From NCBI GenBank assembly GCA_934501535.1, contig CAKSUM010000022.1, positions 1 through 44,838 of the forward strand: a stretch of DNA of 44,838 nucleotides, read 5' to 3'. The notes beneath the pieces are model-generated. The model saw only the letters and a list, made by a program, of their open reading frames with translations. It ran no database searches and was not told the origin of the DNA. The DNA comes from an uncultured Clostridia bacterium. Its GTDB lineage: Bacteria > Bacillota > Clostridia > UBA1381. Positions 16,747 to 24,716 of this stretch are shown piece after piece (the stretch's first letter is position 1; each line of letters begins with the position of its first letter). Position numbers and translations under genes: made by a program.

Positions 16747-17295
16747 ATGTCAACTGGAATTATGATAATTGGTCCATCCGGAAGTGGAAAGACAACACTT
16801 GGAAAAATTGTTGCACAGAAATTGGGATATCCATATTTTGATGTGGACGATTATATATGGAAAAAGAATACAGATAGTCCATATACACAGATGTATACAC
16901 GAGATGAAAAGATTAGCAGACTGAGCAATGATATTGCTCCATATGAACATTTTGTTATGGCTGGTTCGATGAGTTCGTTCCATTACGCATTTGATGAGAT
17001 GTTTGAAATGATGGTACTTCTTTATGTTTCACCGGATATTCGAATAGAAAGAGTTCATAAAAGAGCAATAGAGCGATTTGGTGAAAGAGTGCTTGAAGGT
17101 GGAGATATGTATGAAGCCCATATGAGATTTTTGAATGATAATCGAAGTTATGAAGGAGATGGTTCTCCGAATATGAGAGAACAGAAAGAATGGATGAAAA
17201 ATATGTCGTGTGTAAAAATTGAATTGGATGGAGCTGCAGATCTTGAAAAGAACGCAGATATTATTGTAAACAATTGGAATGGGATAGTGAGATAA
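16747..17295 (+). CDS. P-loop kinase-like protein (adenylate/shikimate kinase fold)
   Basis: A 182-residue nucleotide-binding protein with Walker A GPSGSGKTT (9-17), YPYFDVDDYIWKK as the DxD-type second motif, FVMAGSMSSF, and VLLYVSPDIRIERVHKRAIERFGERV as the lid region. This pattern fits small AAA/adenylate-kinase-like phosphotransferases often next to resistance-type genes. The coding DNA is visibly more AT-rich than its neighbours, hinting at a separate origin. Start ATG 16747 after AAAGAGGT. Confidence 0.8.
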   Translation: MSTGIMIIGPSGSGKTTLGKIVAQKLGYPYFDVDDYIWKKNTDSPYTQMYTRDEKISRLSNDIAPYEHFVMAGSMSSFHYAFDEMFEMMVLLYVSPDIRIERVHKRAIERFGERVLEGGDMYEAHMRFLNDNRSYEGDGSPNMREQKEWMKNMSCVKIELDGAADLEKNADIIVNNWNGIVR

Positions 17296-17352
17296 ATTCC
17301 TATTTATGGAGTCAATGAGACCGTGAGGAATAAATGATAGGAGTGTGAAACT

Positions 17353-18102
17353 ATGCCGATGTGGAATCCGTGGCGCGGATGTAAAAAGTGCAGCGAGGGC
17401 TGCCTGCATTGCTACATACATAAGGGCGATGCCAAACGAGGTGTCGATACGGGCATGATTGTTAAAACAAAGGATTTTGATAAGCCGGTAGCACAGCTCA
17501 AAAAAGGCGGTTATAAAATGAAGCCGGGGCTTGTATATCTTGGTTTTTCCACCGATTTTCTCATTGAAGAAGCCGATGAATGGCGCAGTGAATGTTGGAA
17601 AATGATTAAGGAGCGGTCAGACTGCACTTTTCTCTTTCTGACCAAGCGTATTGAGCGATTTTCACGGTGTATGCCGGAGGATTGGGCGGACGGATATGAA
17701 AACGTTACCGTGTGCTGTACAATTGAAAATCAGCGAAATGCCGATAAAAAGCTGTCTGTATTTCACTTGCTGCCAATCAGGCACAAGTGCATCACCGCAC
17801 AGCCGCTGATCGAGCGCGTGAATTTGGAGCCGTACTTGGACGGCGTGGAGCTGGTCGTTGTCGGCGGAGAGTCGGACAGGGATGCAAGACCGCTTGACTA
17901 TGACTGAGTGCTTGACATACGTGAGCAGTGCATTCGCAAGCAGGTCAATTTCGAGTTCCGTCAATGCGGAACGCACTTCATCAAAGACGGCAGGCAGTAT
18001 AAGCTCCGGACCCAAGACCTGTGCAAGCAGGCGAAACTTGCCGGTATCAACTATAAATGTGAGCCGCATCAGTATTTGTGGGAGGGTCACCGTTATGATT
18101 AG
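17353..18102 (+). pseudogene. DUF5131 (phage Gp37/Gp68-like) gene interrupted by an in-frame TGA
   Basis: Residues 1-184 read MPMWNPWRGCKKCSEGCLHCY…, the Cys-rich start of DUF5131 proteins, up to GGESDRDARPLDYD. A TGA at 17905-17907 stops the frame. The same frame then continues without a gap as VLDIREQCIRKQVNFEFRQCGTHFIKDG…YLWEGHRYD to 18102. In the family I recall a tryptophan at this point (DYDWV), so TGG to TGA explains it. The protein is otherwise full length. TGA is used as an ordinary stop by neighbouring genes, so recoding to Trp is unlikely. The downstream GNAT start overlaps its end. Confidence 0.85.
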
Positions 18103-18520
18103 AGAATTACGAAAAGCAGATATAAATAAAGTCGCAGATATATGGTTGGATACAAATATAAAGGCACATTATTTTATACCTGCTCAATACTGGAAAAATA
18201 ATTTGGAATTAGTAAAACAAGTGCTGCCGCAGGCGGAGGTCTACGTGTATGAAAATGGTGAAGAAATACAAGGCTTTATAGGGCTGAATGGTGAATACGT
18301 TGAGGGTATTTTTGTTTCTGACAGAATGCAATCGCAGGGTTTAGGTAAAATTCTGCTGAATCATGCAAAAGATAAAAGGGACAAACTATTTTTGAATGTA
18401 TACCAAAAAAATACGCGTGCAATATCTTTTTATAAAAGAGAAGGATTTGAGATCCGGTATAGCGGTTTAGATGAAGCTACCGGGGAAAAAGATTATGAAA
18501 TGACATGGCATCGGAAATAG
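18095..18520 (+). CDS. GNAT-family N-acetyltransferase
   Basis: A 141-residue GNAT with N-terminal MIRELRKADINKVADIWLDTN, motif A GIFVSDRMQSQGLGKILLNHAKDK (QxxGxG), and motif B LNVYQKNTRAISFYKREGFEI. The layout matches YjaB/RimI-like small acetyltransferases. The start is ATG 18095, overlapping the DUF5131 end by 8 nt, with GGAGGG 9 nt upstream. This suggests the two were translated in tandem until the upstream stop arose. Confidence 0.9.
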   Translation: MIRELRKADINKVADIWLDTNIKAHYFIPAQYWKNNLELVKQVLPQAEVYVYENGEEIQGFIGLNGEYVEGIFVSDRMQSQGLGKILLNHAKDKRDKLFLNVYQKNTRAISFYKREGFEIRYSGLDEATGEKDYEMTWHRK

Positions 18521-18537
18521 AGTTTATGGAGGTAACT

Positions 18538-18951
18538 ATGAAAAACACAAATCAACTGATTGGCTGCTGCGGACTGGATTGCGAAAAGTGCGACGCCAGA
18601 ACCGCAACACTTACAAATGACAACGCGCTGCGCGAGAAAACCGCCGCCTTGTGGACAAAGCTCAACGGTGTAACGATCACGCCGGAAATGATTAACTGTA
18701 CCGGCTGCCGGATTGAAGGCGCAAAAACGCCATTCTGTGACAAGCTCTGCGTCGTACATAACTGCGTCAGGGAAAAGAACTTTAATACCTGTGCGGATTG
18801 CGAGCAGATGGACACCTGTCCGACGCTGGGGCGCATCGCCGCAAACAGTCCGTTTGTTTTGGAAAACCTGAACCGGCTTCGCCTGTCGGAGCAGACCGAC
18901 GAAGAAACGGCGGAAACCGCGGCAAACATGACATCGCCGAGAACTATATAG
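18538..18951 (+). CDS. DUF3795 cysteine-rich protein
   Basis: A 137-residue protein with LIGCCGLDCEKCDAR at the start and CTGCRIEG, CDKLCVVHNC and CADCEQMDTCP further on, as in DUF3795. Longer than the member at 9993-10265. Probably metal-binding; function unknown. ATG 18538 follows GGAGGT by 5 nt; the frame remains open back into the previous gene. Confidence 0.88.
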   Translation: MKNTNQLIGCCGLDCEKCDARTATLTNDNALREKTAALWTKLNGVTITPEMINCTGCRIEGAKTPFCDKLCVVHNCVREKNFNTCADCEQMDTCPTLGRIAANSPFVLENLNRLRLSEQTDEETAETAANMTSPRTI

Positions 18952-18960
18952 GAGGTCGTT

Positions 18961-19401
18961 ATGGATATTTGGGAAAAACTTTACATGCAAGCGAAAGAGG
19001 AATATCATCCGGAAGATGTAAGTCCATTTATCCAAGCACACCACGTGGTATGTGCCTTGGAAAGCGAGGACGGAAAGATTTATACGGGCTTTTGTATCGA
19101 AGCATGCAGCGGAGTCATGAATCTGTGTGCCGAGCGTGTTGCCGCCCTGAATATGTATCTTAGCAGCGGTCAGACAAAAATCAAGCGCCTGATTGCCTTT
19201 CGGGATAAAGCACCGCACGGCGGCGGAAGCGGGATGCCTTGCGGCGCTTGCCGCGAGTTCCTGTATCAGTTGAATGAAAAAAACGAAAACACGGAGATTA
19301 TGGTGGATTACGAAAGCAGAGAAACCGTCACCCTAAAGGAGCTGATGCCGGATTGGTGGGGGAAAGACCGCTATCGGCATTCCGTCCAAAACGCAGGATA
19401 G
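18961..19401 (+). CDS. cytidine deaminase-family protein (blasticidin-S-deaminase-like)
   Basis: A 146-residue zinc deaminase: catalytic C56-A57-E58 (NLCAERVAAL) and the PCGACREF motif (C94, C97) give the three zinc ligands and the proton shuttle. Housekeeping Cdd has HAE or CAE with similar length. The N- and C-terminal text (DWWGKDR) and the setting among resistance-type genes fit the blasticidin-S-deaminase-like branch. Substrate not shown. ATG 18961 lies 5 nt after GGAGGT. Confidence 0.88.
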   Translation: MDIWEKLYMQAKEEYHPEDVSPFIQAHHVVCALESEDGKIYTGFCIEACSGVMNLCAERVAALNMYLSSGQTKIKRLIAFRDKAPHGGGSGMPCGACREFLYQLNEKNENTEIMVDYESRETVTLKELMPDWWGKDRYRHSVQNAG

Positions 19402-19476
19402 AATAAAAATGGCAAGGAAAGTCGAGAAAAAATCCGTTTTGTACGATATAATATTGCCTGTAAGGAGTTGAGGTAC

Positions 19477-20370
19477 GTGAAAGAACAGGTTTTAGCTGTT
19501 CAGCGAATGCAGGATTACATAGAAAAGAACAGAACGGAGGAAATCAGCTTGTCTGATCTTGCGCGGGCATCGTTATTTTCTCCGTGGTATTCCTACAGGC
19601 TGTTTCGGGACAGTATTGGGCTTACGCCGACTGAGTATATCAAAAAATATCGGCTCACGCAGGCGGCAAAACAGCTTCGGAGCGGAAATGTCAAAGTCAT
19701 TGACGCAGCATTTGACGCCGGATTTTCAAATGCGGACACTTTCACACGGGCATTTTACCGGGAGTTCGGTCTGAATCCGAGCGACTACATAAAAAATCCC
19801 GTTCCTGTTCGGTTCTTCATTCCTTACGGTGTAAAATACCGTGAATTGAGAAAGGAGAATATCGACATGTCTAAAATTCAACCGATTTTCATACAGGCCG
19901 TCCGCAAGCCGGAACGCCTGTGCATCATCAAACGCGGCAAGTGTGCAGAGGACTATTTCCCATACTGCGAGGAAGTCAGCTGCGACGTGTGGGGCATCCT
20001 CATGAGTATGAAGTCGCTTTGCGGGGAGCCTGTTTCCATGTGGCTGCCCGAAAAGTACAAAAAGCCGAACACCTCCACCTATGTGCAGGGTGTGGAGGTT
20101 GAAACCGACTATAAGGGCATTATCCCTGAGGGGTTTGATATAATTCATCTGCCAGAGGCGGAATATCTGATGTTTCAGGGGCAGCCTTTCCGTGAGGAGG
20201 ATTACTGCGAGGCAATCCGCACCGTACAGGCGGCGATGGACGGCTATGACCCGTCCGTCATCGGTTACCGATGGGACGATGAGAACCCGCGCATCCAATT
20301 AGAACCCCGCGGTCAGCGCGGTTATATCGAGCTGCGGGCAGTCAGGAGGGGGACTATCAGAAAGAAATAA
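19477..20370 (+). CDS. AraC-family regulator with GyrI-like domain, altered C-terminus
   Basis: A 297-residue protein: two AraC helix-turn-helix motifs (residues about 5-105; SLSDLARASLFSPWYSYRLFRD and VIDAAFDAGFSNADTFTRAFYREFGLNPSDY) and a GyrI-like effector domain (about 130-290). GTG 19477 is the likely start, 9 nt after AAGGAG; TTG 19468 touches it. The last residues after GYIELRAV (RRGTIRKK) come from reading the ABC ATPase fragment in another frame, so the gene lost its own 3' end in the deletion that joined it to that fragment. Only a few residues are replaced, so it may still work. Confidence 0.88.
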   Translation: MKEQVLAVQRMQDYIEKNRTEEISLSDLARASLFSPWYSYRLFRDSIGLTPTEYIKKYRLTQAAKQLRSGNVKVIDAAFDAGFSNADTFTRAFYREFGLNPSDYIKNPVPVRFFIPYGVKYRELRKENIDMSKIQPIFIQAVRKPERLCIIKRGKCAEDYFPYCEEVSCDVWGILMSMKSLCGEPVSMWLPEKYKKPNTSTYVQGVEVETDYKGIIPEGFDIIHLPEAEYLMFQGQPFREEDYCEAIRTVQAAMDGYDPSVIGYRWDDENPRIQLEPRGQRGYIELRAVRRGTIRKK

Positions 20371-20816
20371 ATGTTTCCGAGCTTTGCGAGGAAACCGCAA
20401 GCCTTTACCGCAAAACCGCCGATTGGCGCAAGCTGTGTGAGCAGTTCGGAATCGGCGATAAGGCAAACACACCGGTCAAAGGTTTATCCGGCGGCGAACG
20501 TCAGCGGCTTTTTATCGTGCTGGCGCTGATTGGGCAGCCGAAGCTTGTGTTTCTGGACGAGCTGACAACAGGACTTGACGCAAAAGCGCGGCGCGGTGTT
20601 TGGAAAACGCTCGAACACTTAAAAAAGCAAGGTCTTACGATTTTTCTGACTTCACATTTTATGGACGAGGTCGAGGCGCTGTGCGACGAGATATGTATTC
20701 TGAAAAAGGGCACTTCGGTATTCCGCGGCACTGTGGAGCAGGCAAAACAGCAGTGCGGCTGCGAACACTTTGAAGATGCATATTTACAGCTTTCGGACGA
20801 GGAGGTGGACGCATGA
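20343..20816 (+). pseudogene. ABC transporter ATPase fragment lacking the N-terminal half
   Basis: From 20343 the frame reads QEGDYQKEINVSELCEETASLY… and holds the signature LSGGERQRLFI, Walker B KLVFLDELTTGLD and H-loop TSHFMDEVEAL, through to the end of a drug-exporter ATPase. The Walker A lysine and everything before it are missing, and no start codon with a ribosome site is present. The frame is fused to the end of the AraC gene. It cannot bind ATP normally. Its last codons overlap the permease ATG by 4 nt, as in intact pairs. Confidence 0.9.
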
Positions 20817-21553
20817 AACGCTTTTACACTTTTCTGAAAACGGAATTAAAGCTCAGCCTGCGCGATATGAATATGTTAATTTTCGCCGTTATCATGCCGC
20901 TGATAATTTTCATTATCATTGGTATCATCTATGGCAACAAAACGGCTTTCGACGGTGCAGATTATACATTTTTGGAACAGTCATTCGGAGCTGTCAGCGC
21001 GATTGCGATTTGTGCGAGCGGACTTATGGGTCTGCCGTTGGCTGTATCGGGCTTACGGGAGATGAAAATTCTCAAGCGGCTGCGTGTTACGCCTGTCAGC
21101 CCGATTTTCGTTCTTGCCGTCGAGCTTGCCATGTATATCGTCTACTGTGCTGTGTCCCTTCTGACGCTGTCGGTTGCAGCGCTTTTTTTGGGAGTACGGC
21201 TGCACGGCTCACTTCTTGCTTTCCTCGGTAGCTGGGCACTTACCATGATTTCGACTCTGTCCGTCGGTATGCTGGCAGGCGGCGCGGCAAAGGACACCAA
21301 GCAGGCAGCCGTCATTGCTTCAATCCTCTATTTTCCCATGCTGATCTTTTCCGGCACAACATTGCCGCTTGAGATCATGCCAAAGTTGATGCAAAAAATC
21401 GTCAGCTTTTTCCCACTGACACAGGGGCTTACTATGATGAAAAATGCATTTTTAGGTATCGGTACCGGCAGTGTACTGCTGCCGATTTGCGTAATGATAG
21501 GAGTTACCGCACTTTGTACCGGTCTTGCCGTGCGTTTCTTCCGTTGGGAGTAG
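20813..21553 (+). CDS. ABC-2 type permease
   Basis: A 246-residue membrane protein with six hydrophobic segments (starting MNMLIFAVIMPLIIFIIIGIIYG) and the ABC-2 loop LTMISTLSVGMLAGGAAKDTKQAAVIASILYFPMLIFSGTTLPLEIMP. It is the membrane half of an exporter of the daunorubicin-resistance type. It overlaps the ATPase fragment by 4 nt. With its ATPase broken it is probably idle unless another ATPase serves it. Confidence 0.9.
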   Translation: MKRFYTFLKTELKLSLRDMNMLIFAVIMPLIIFIIIGIIYGNKTAFDGADYTFLEQSFGAVSAIAICASGLMGLPLAVSGLREMKILKRLRVTPVSPIFVLAVELAMYIVYCAVSLLTLSVAALFLGVRLHGSLLAFLGSWALTMISTLSVGMLAGGAAKDTKQAAVIASILYFPMLIFSGTTLPLEIMPKLMQKIVSFFPLTQGLTMMKNAFLGIGTGSVLLPICVMIGVTALCTGLAVRFFRWE

Positions 21554-21911
21554 AATGGGATTCATACACGGACGGTAACAATTAAAATAATAAATTATTG
21601 GGCTTGCCGACAAGGTGTGGAATAATAATTAATTTGCAGGAAATGGAGGTGTTTTGAAAATGATAAGGTCGCCAAACACTCAAAATATCCGTTAATTTAT
21701 GTAGGAAAATCAGAGATAATGTTTTTTTTAACACACATATTATAGGAGTTATACTGTAAAGGGTGAATCTCATAACACCTAATACAGTATATGGCTACGG
21801 CTCATTTGTGGTAGATTGAAAAGTGGTTATATACCAAATAAGGCGGTGATAACCGAAAACTAAAAGTATAACCACAAACTAATTTTATCACAAATGGAGG
21901 TCAAAAACAAT
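21554..21911. other. intergenic region holding the probable left edge of the mobile element and a structured leader
   Basis: No gene is called. A short GGAGGT-led frame (ATG at 21660, 11 codons) looks like debris. Two nested inverted repeats lie just before tnpV: CATTTGTG (21803-21810) with CACAAATG (21889-21896), and inside them GTGGTTAT (21823-21830) with ATAACCAC (21868-21875). The outer right arm abuts the tnpV ribosome site GGAGG. I cannot fix the element's end to the base. Confidence 0.5.
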
Positions 21912-22280
21912 ATGAAAAACAAAATTACTTATTCAAAGTGCGGTGATTACTACATTCCTGATTTAAGCGTACCCGACACAAAGGAGTACATAATCGGAAA
22001 ATATGGAAGATTACGCAGGCAGTTTTTGAAAGAACATCACAAATCTTTTTATACGGCTTTAATGATTGAAGGCAAGTTATCGGAACACCTTGCGGAGATA
22101 GACGAAACCTGTCACAATACTTTGAAAGATATGGTGTCAAAAATGGCAAAACAAGAAGCGGTTACAGAACAGTTAAAGGCTGATAATCAAATGTTATGGG
22201 TACAAAAAATGAACTCAATTCACAGCCGAGCGGAAGAATTTATTATGAGAGAATATGTGTACGGAGGTTATGCAGAATGA
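21912..22280 (+). CDS. tnpV: TnpV family transposon-encoded protein
   Basis: A 122-residue protein with the TnpV pattern: YSKCGDYYIPDLSVPD, IGKYGRLRRQFLKEHHKSFYTALMIEGKLSEHLAEIDETC, then KMAKQEAVTEQLKADNQMLWVQKMNSI and RAEEFI. TnpV proteins occur in Tn4451-like elements; their role is not established. The start is ATG 21912 (MKNKITYSKCG), 11 nt after GGAGG; an earlier in-frame ATG at 21894 overlaps the ribosome site. Its stop overlaps the next ATG. Confidence 0.9.
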   Translation: MKNKITYSKCGDYYIPDLSVPDTKEYIIGKYGRLRRQFLKEHHKSFYTALMIEGKLSEHLAEIDETCHNTLKDMVSKMAKQEAVTEQLKADNQMLWVQKMNSIHSRAEEFIMREYVYGGYAE

Positions 22281-22837
22281 AGAAAATATCTATATTTTTA
22301 ATCACATTGTCATTGACGGCAAGTGCAGTCACGGCAAATGCCGCACCTATTCCGAAAGAATCATTACCGTGCTATGCAACAACGGAACAAGTAGCGGTTA
22401 CCGAAAATCTAATCAGCGGAATTTTAGACGAGGTTAAAAACGGTTTGGGATATGCGGACGCAAGAGCAAAATCAAATGTAATTATTTTCAATGCTTGGCT
22501 CAACGGACAAACGGGCGGATATGCTTATGGCGAATTAACCCCTATTGCAAATAACGCAATATATCAGTACAGAGCTATGTATTTAAGACCGAATTTCTAT
22601 GTTGAAAATGAGAAAAAGGTCAGAGATATAATTGCAGGAGTTATCACGCAGTATGCAAACGGAGAGATTGACTATACAAAAGCGGAATTTAACGCAAGAG
22701 TGAAGCTTTATCAATCCGTCAACCCTACATTTAACCCCGATGAAGAATTTGCAAAAGACACTTGTTATCGTGATATACCACCGATTGACAACGGAATGTT
22801 TACAATAGCAAGAAAATTATTGCTTGAAATAAAGTGA
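22277..22837 (+). CDS. secreted protein of unknown function
   Basis: A 186-residue protein with a clear signal peptide (KKISIFLITLSLTASAVTANA, cleavage likely before AP at about 22-23). The mature part has no motif I recognise; it contains YADARAKSNVIIFNAWLNGQTGGYAYGEL and a mid-region FYVENEKKVRDIIAGVITQYANGEIDY that looks helical. ATG 22277 overlaps the tnpV stop (ATGA) with GGAGG upstream, so the two are translated together. An exported cargo protein coupled to tnpV is unusual. Confidence 0.8.
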   Translation: MKKISIFLITLSLTASAVTANAAPIPKESLPCYATTEQVAVTENLISGILDEVKNGLGYADARAKSNVIIFNAWLNGQTGGYAYGELTPIANNAIYQYRAMYLRPNFYVENEKKVRDIIAGVITQYANGEIDYTKAEFNARVKLYQSVNPTFNPDEEFAKDTCYRDIPPIDNGMFTIARKLLLEIK

Positions 22838-22861
22838 TTTTATCATATCCTATCGTATCAC

Positions 22862-22897
22862 ACAACCCCTTGTGAAATAAATTCCTCAAGGGGTTGT
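22862..22897 (+). terminator. hairpin after the tnpV operon
   Basis: ACAACCCCTTG (22862-22872) and CAAGGGGTTGT (22887-22897) form an 11-bp perfect stem. The following AATT is not a T run, so termination may be weak. Confidence 0.6.
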
Positions 22898-22908
22898 AAT
22901 TAAAATAA

Positions 22909-22937
22909 TTGACAAATCAAAATTCTTGTGATATAAT
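22909..22937 (+). promoter_or_regulatory. promoter of the AbiE pair
   Basis: TTGACA (22909-22914), 17-nt spacer, TATAAT (22932-22937): a consensus promoter about 57 nt before the AbiEi start. AbiEi antitoxins repress their own promoters, so autoregulation here is expected. Confidence 0.85.
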
Positions 22938-22993
22938 ATATTTGTAATTAAAACAGAATAAACGGATATAATATATCAGAAAGGAGTTTTGTT

Positions 22994-23650
22994 ATGACTT
23001 ATATAGAATATATATGCGATATAATAAAAAGGCAAGCTAACAGAGTCCCTATATATACAAAGCATATCGCTGAAAATGTAGCAGAGGATTATAACCTTTC
23101 GGAAAAAGAAGCGGCAGCTGCGGTAAGTGTAGCAATTAAACGGATTATTGATAATCACATTATTTCCGAACTGCGTTTTTATCAAAAAGGAATATATTAC
23201 AAAACAGTAATAACGCCGTTTGGCGAAGCCGGAATCAAAAAAGAAATGTTGATTGCTGACAAATATATATTACCCGACATCGGGTACGAAACAGGTTTAT
23301 CGGTAATGAATCAAATGGGACTTACAACTCAAATGCCGAATAAGCGGATTATCGTAACCAATGCTGCAAAGGAATGTGTGCGGACGGATAAAAGGCTTGA
23401 TATAATGATTAAGCCGCCGAAAACGCCTGTTACGGCTGAAAATAAATATTATCTGCAAACTCTTGATGTGCTTGAAATGATGGATAAAGCACCAATAGAC
23501 GAACAGCAGCCATATACTTTAATTGCAGACCATATAGAAAAAAGAAATCTGAGATACGATAAACTGCTTGCCCTTGCAGATGTGTATTATAATCAAAAAA
23601 CAATATTACAGCTTGCTCATATTGCAAGTGCCGGAGGTGAAAAAGTATGA
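22994..23650 (+). CDS. AbiEi-type antitoxin (DUF6088-like)
   Basis: A 218-residue protein with an N-terminal winged helix (YIEYICDIIKRQANRVPIYTKHIAENVAEDYNLSEKEAAAAVSVAIKRIID, about 3-55). The rest fits the AbiEi/DUF6088 family that pairs with AbiEii nucleotidyltransferases in type IV toxin-antitoxin systems with phage abortive infection activity. Start ATG 22994 behind AAGGAG. Its stop overlaps the toxin's ATG by 4 nt, the usual antitoxin-first order. Confidence 0.85.
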   Translation: MTYIEYICDIIKRQANRVPIYTKHIAENVAEDYNLSEKEAAAAVSVAIKRIIDNHIISELRFYQKGIYYKTVITPFGEAGIKKEMLIADKYILPDIGYETGLSVMNQMGLTTQMPNKRIIVTNAAKECVRTDKRLDIMIKPPKTPVTAENKYYLQTLDVLEMMDKAPIDEQQPYTLIADHIEKRNLRYDKLLALADVYYNQKTILQLAHIASAGGEKV

Positions 23651-24657
23651 AACTGCATTTAGACAGAGATGCGTTTGATGTGTTTATAGAAAACATTCAC
23701 GAAAGATGCTCATATCGCAGCGACGTTCTTGAAAAGGATTATTATGTCGTGCTTATACTTGAAGAATTGGCAAAATTCCAAAAGGAAAATGGATTACCGG
23801 CATATTTTAAGGGCGGAACAGCTTTATACAAAGCTCTGAAAATGACTAACAGATTTTCGGAGGATATAGATTTATCGGTTGATACAAGAGGAATGAGCCG
23901 CAGTCAGAATGATAAAAAGCTTTCGGATGCAACGAAAAAATATACGGTATTGCCGAGAGACGAAGGAATTACACATCGCTCGGAGGTTATCACAACATAT
24001 ATCTATGAGCCCGTTACTAACTATGATACAGACGATAGTTTGCAGCGTTTCGGCAGAGTTAAAATAGAAGCAACATCATTTACTATCGGCGAACCTGTTA
24101 CTTCAATGGAAATTGCTCCGCTTATATACGAATTGGCGACAGACGAAGAAAAGCGAATACTTGAAAATCAATATGATATTAAGCCTTTTGAAATTAAGAC
24201 AATCACAATGGAGCGAATATTTGTAGATAAGCTGTTTGCAGCGGAAGCATATGTCAGAAAATCCGAAAATGAGCACAGGGCATTTGAAGCTGCAAAGCAC
24301 ATATATGATTTAACGGTTATGGAAAATCAGCCGAAAATTGCTGCACTGTTGCAGAACGAAGAAGAACTGGCAAAACTTCTTGCAATTCGTCTTACGGAGG
24401 AAAAAGAACGGCGTGACGGTATTCCTGATGTTCTCCCCGGAGATTTCATATTTTTTACGCAAGCTGCACAGAATAAAAATGTGTGCGATGCGTATGAAAA
24501 AATGCTTCGGCAGTATGTAATGCGTAATGCGGACAGAATAAATCTTGCAGAAGTAAATAGCAGTCTGAAGCGAATTGAGGCAAAATTATTGAAAAACCTG
24601 GCGTGGCTTGAATGTAAATTGCCTAAAAAAGCAAAGAATAAAGAACAAGAACGCTGA
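23647..24657 (+). CDS. AbiEii/AbiGii-family nucleotidyltransferase toxin
   Basis: A 336-residue toxin. The nucleotidyltransferase motif GGTALYK (56-62) and the metal-binding SEDIDLSV (71-78) are intact, and ERIFVDKLFAAEAYV (helix with conserved lysine) follows. Family members transfer nucleotides to tRNA or other targets, halting growth. Coupled to the antitoxin by ATGA overlap. In a mobile element it can act as anti-phage cargo or as an addiction module. Confidence 0.92.
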   Translation: MKLHLDRDAFDVFIENIHERCSYRSDVLEKDYYVVLILEELAKFQKENGLPAYFKGGTALYKALKMTNRFSEDIDLSVDTRGMSRSQNDKKLSDATKKYTVLPRDEGITHRSEVITTYIYEPVTNYDTDDSLQRFGRVKIEATSFTIGEPVTSMEIAPLIYELATDEEKRILENQYDIKPFEIKTITMERIFVDKLFAAEAYVRKSENEHRAFEAAKHIYDLTVMENQPKIAALLQNEEELAKLLAIRLTEEKERRDGIPDVLPGDFIFFTQAAQNKNVCDAYEKMLRQYVMRNADRINLAEVNSSLKRIEAKLLKNLAWLECKLPKKAKNKEQER

Positions 24658-24667
24658 CCGTTTTGAA

Positions 24668-24709
24668 AAAAGCACGAAACTACCGAATTTTTAGTCGTTT
24701 CGTGCTTTT
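24668..24709. terminator. bidirectional terminator between convergent genes
   Basis: AAAAGCACGAAAC (24668-24680) pairs with GTTTCGTGCTTTT (24697-24709), a 13-bp perfect stem with A-tract and T-tract on opposite sides. It serves the toxin gene (plus) and the zinc-finger gene (minus). Confidence 0.92.
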
Positions 24710-24716
24710 CTTGAAA

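Noticed and set aside
17905..17907. TGA read as tryptophan or selenocysteine
   Set aside because: TGA serves as the ordinary stop in neighbouring genes, and no selenocysteine insertion hairpin was evident just after it; a nonsense mutation is simpler.
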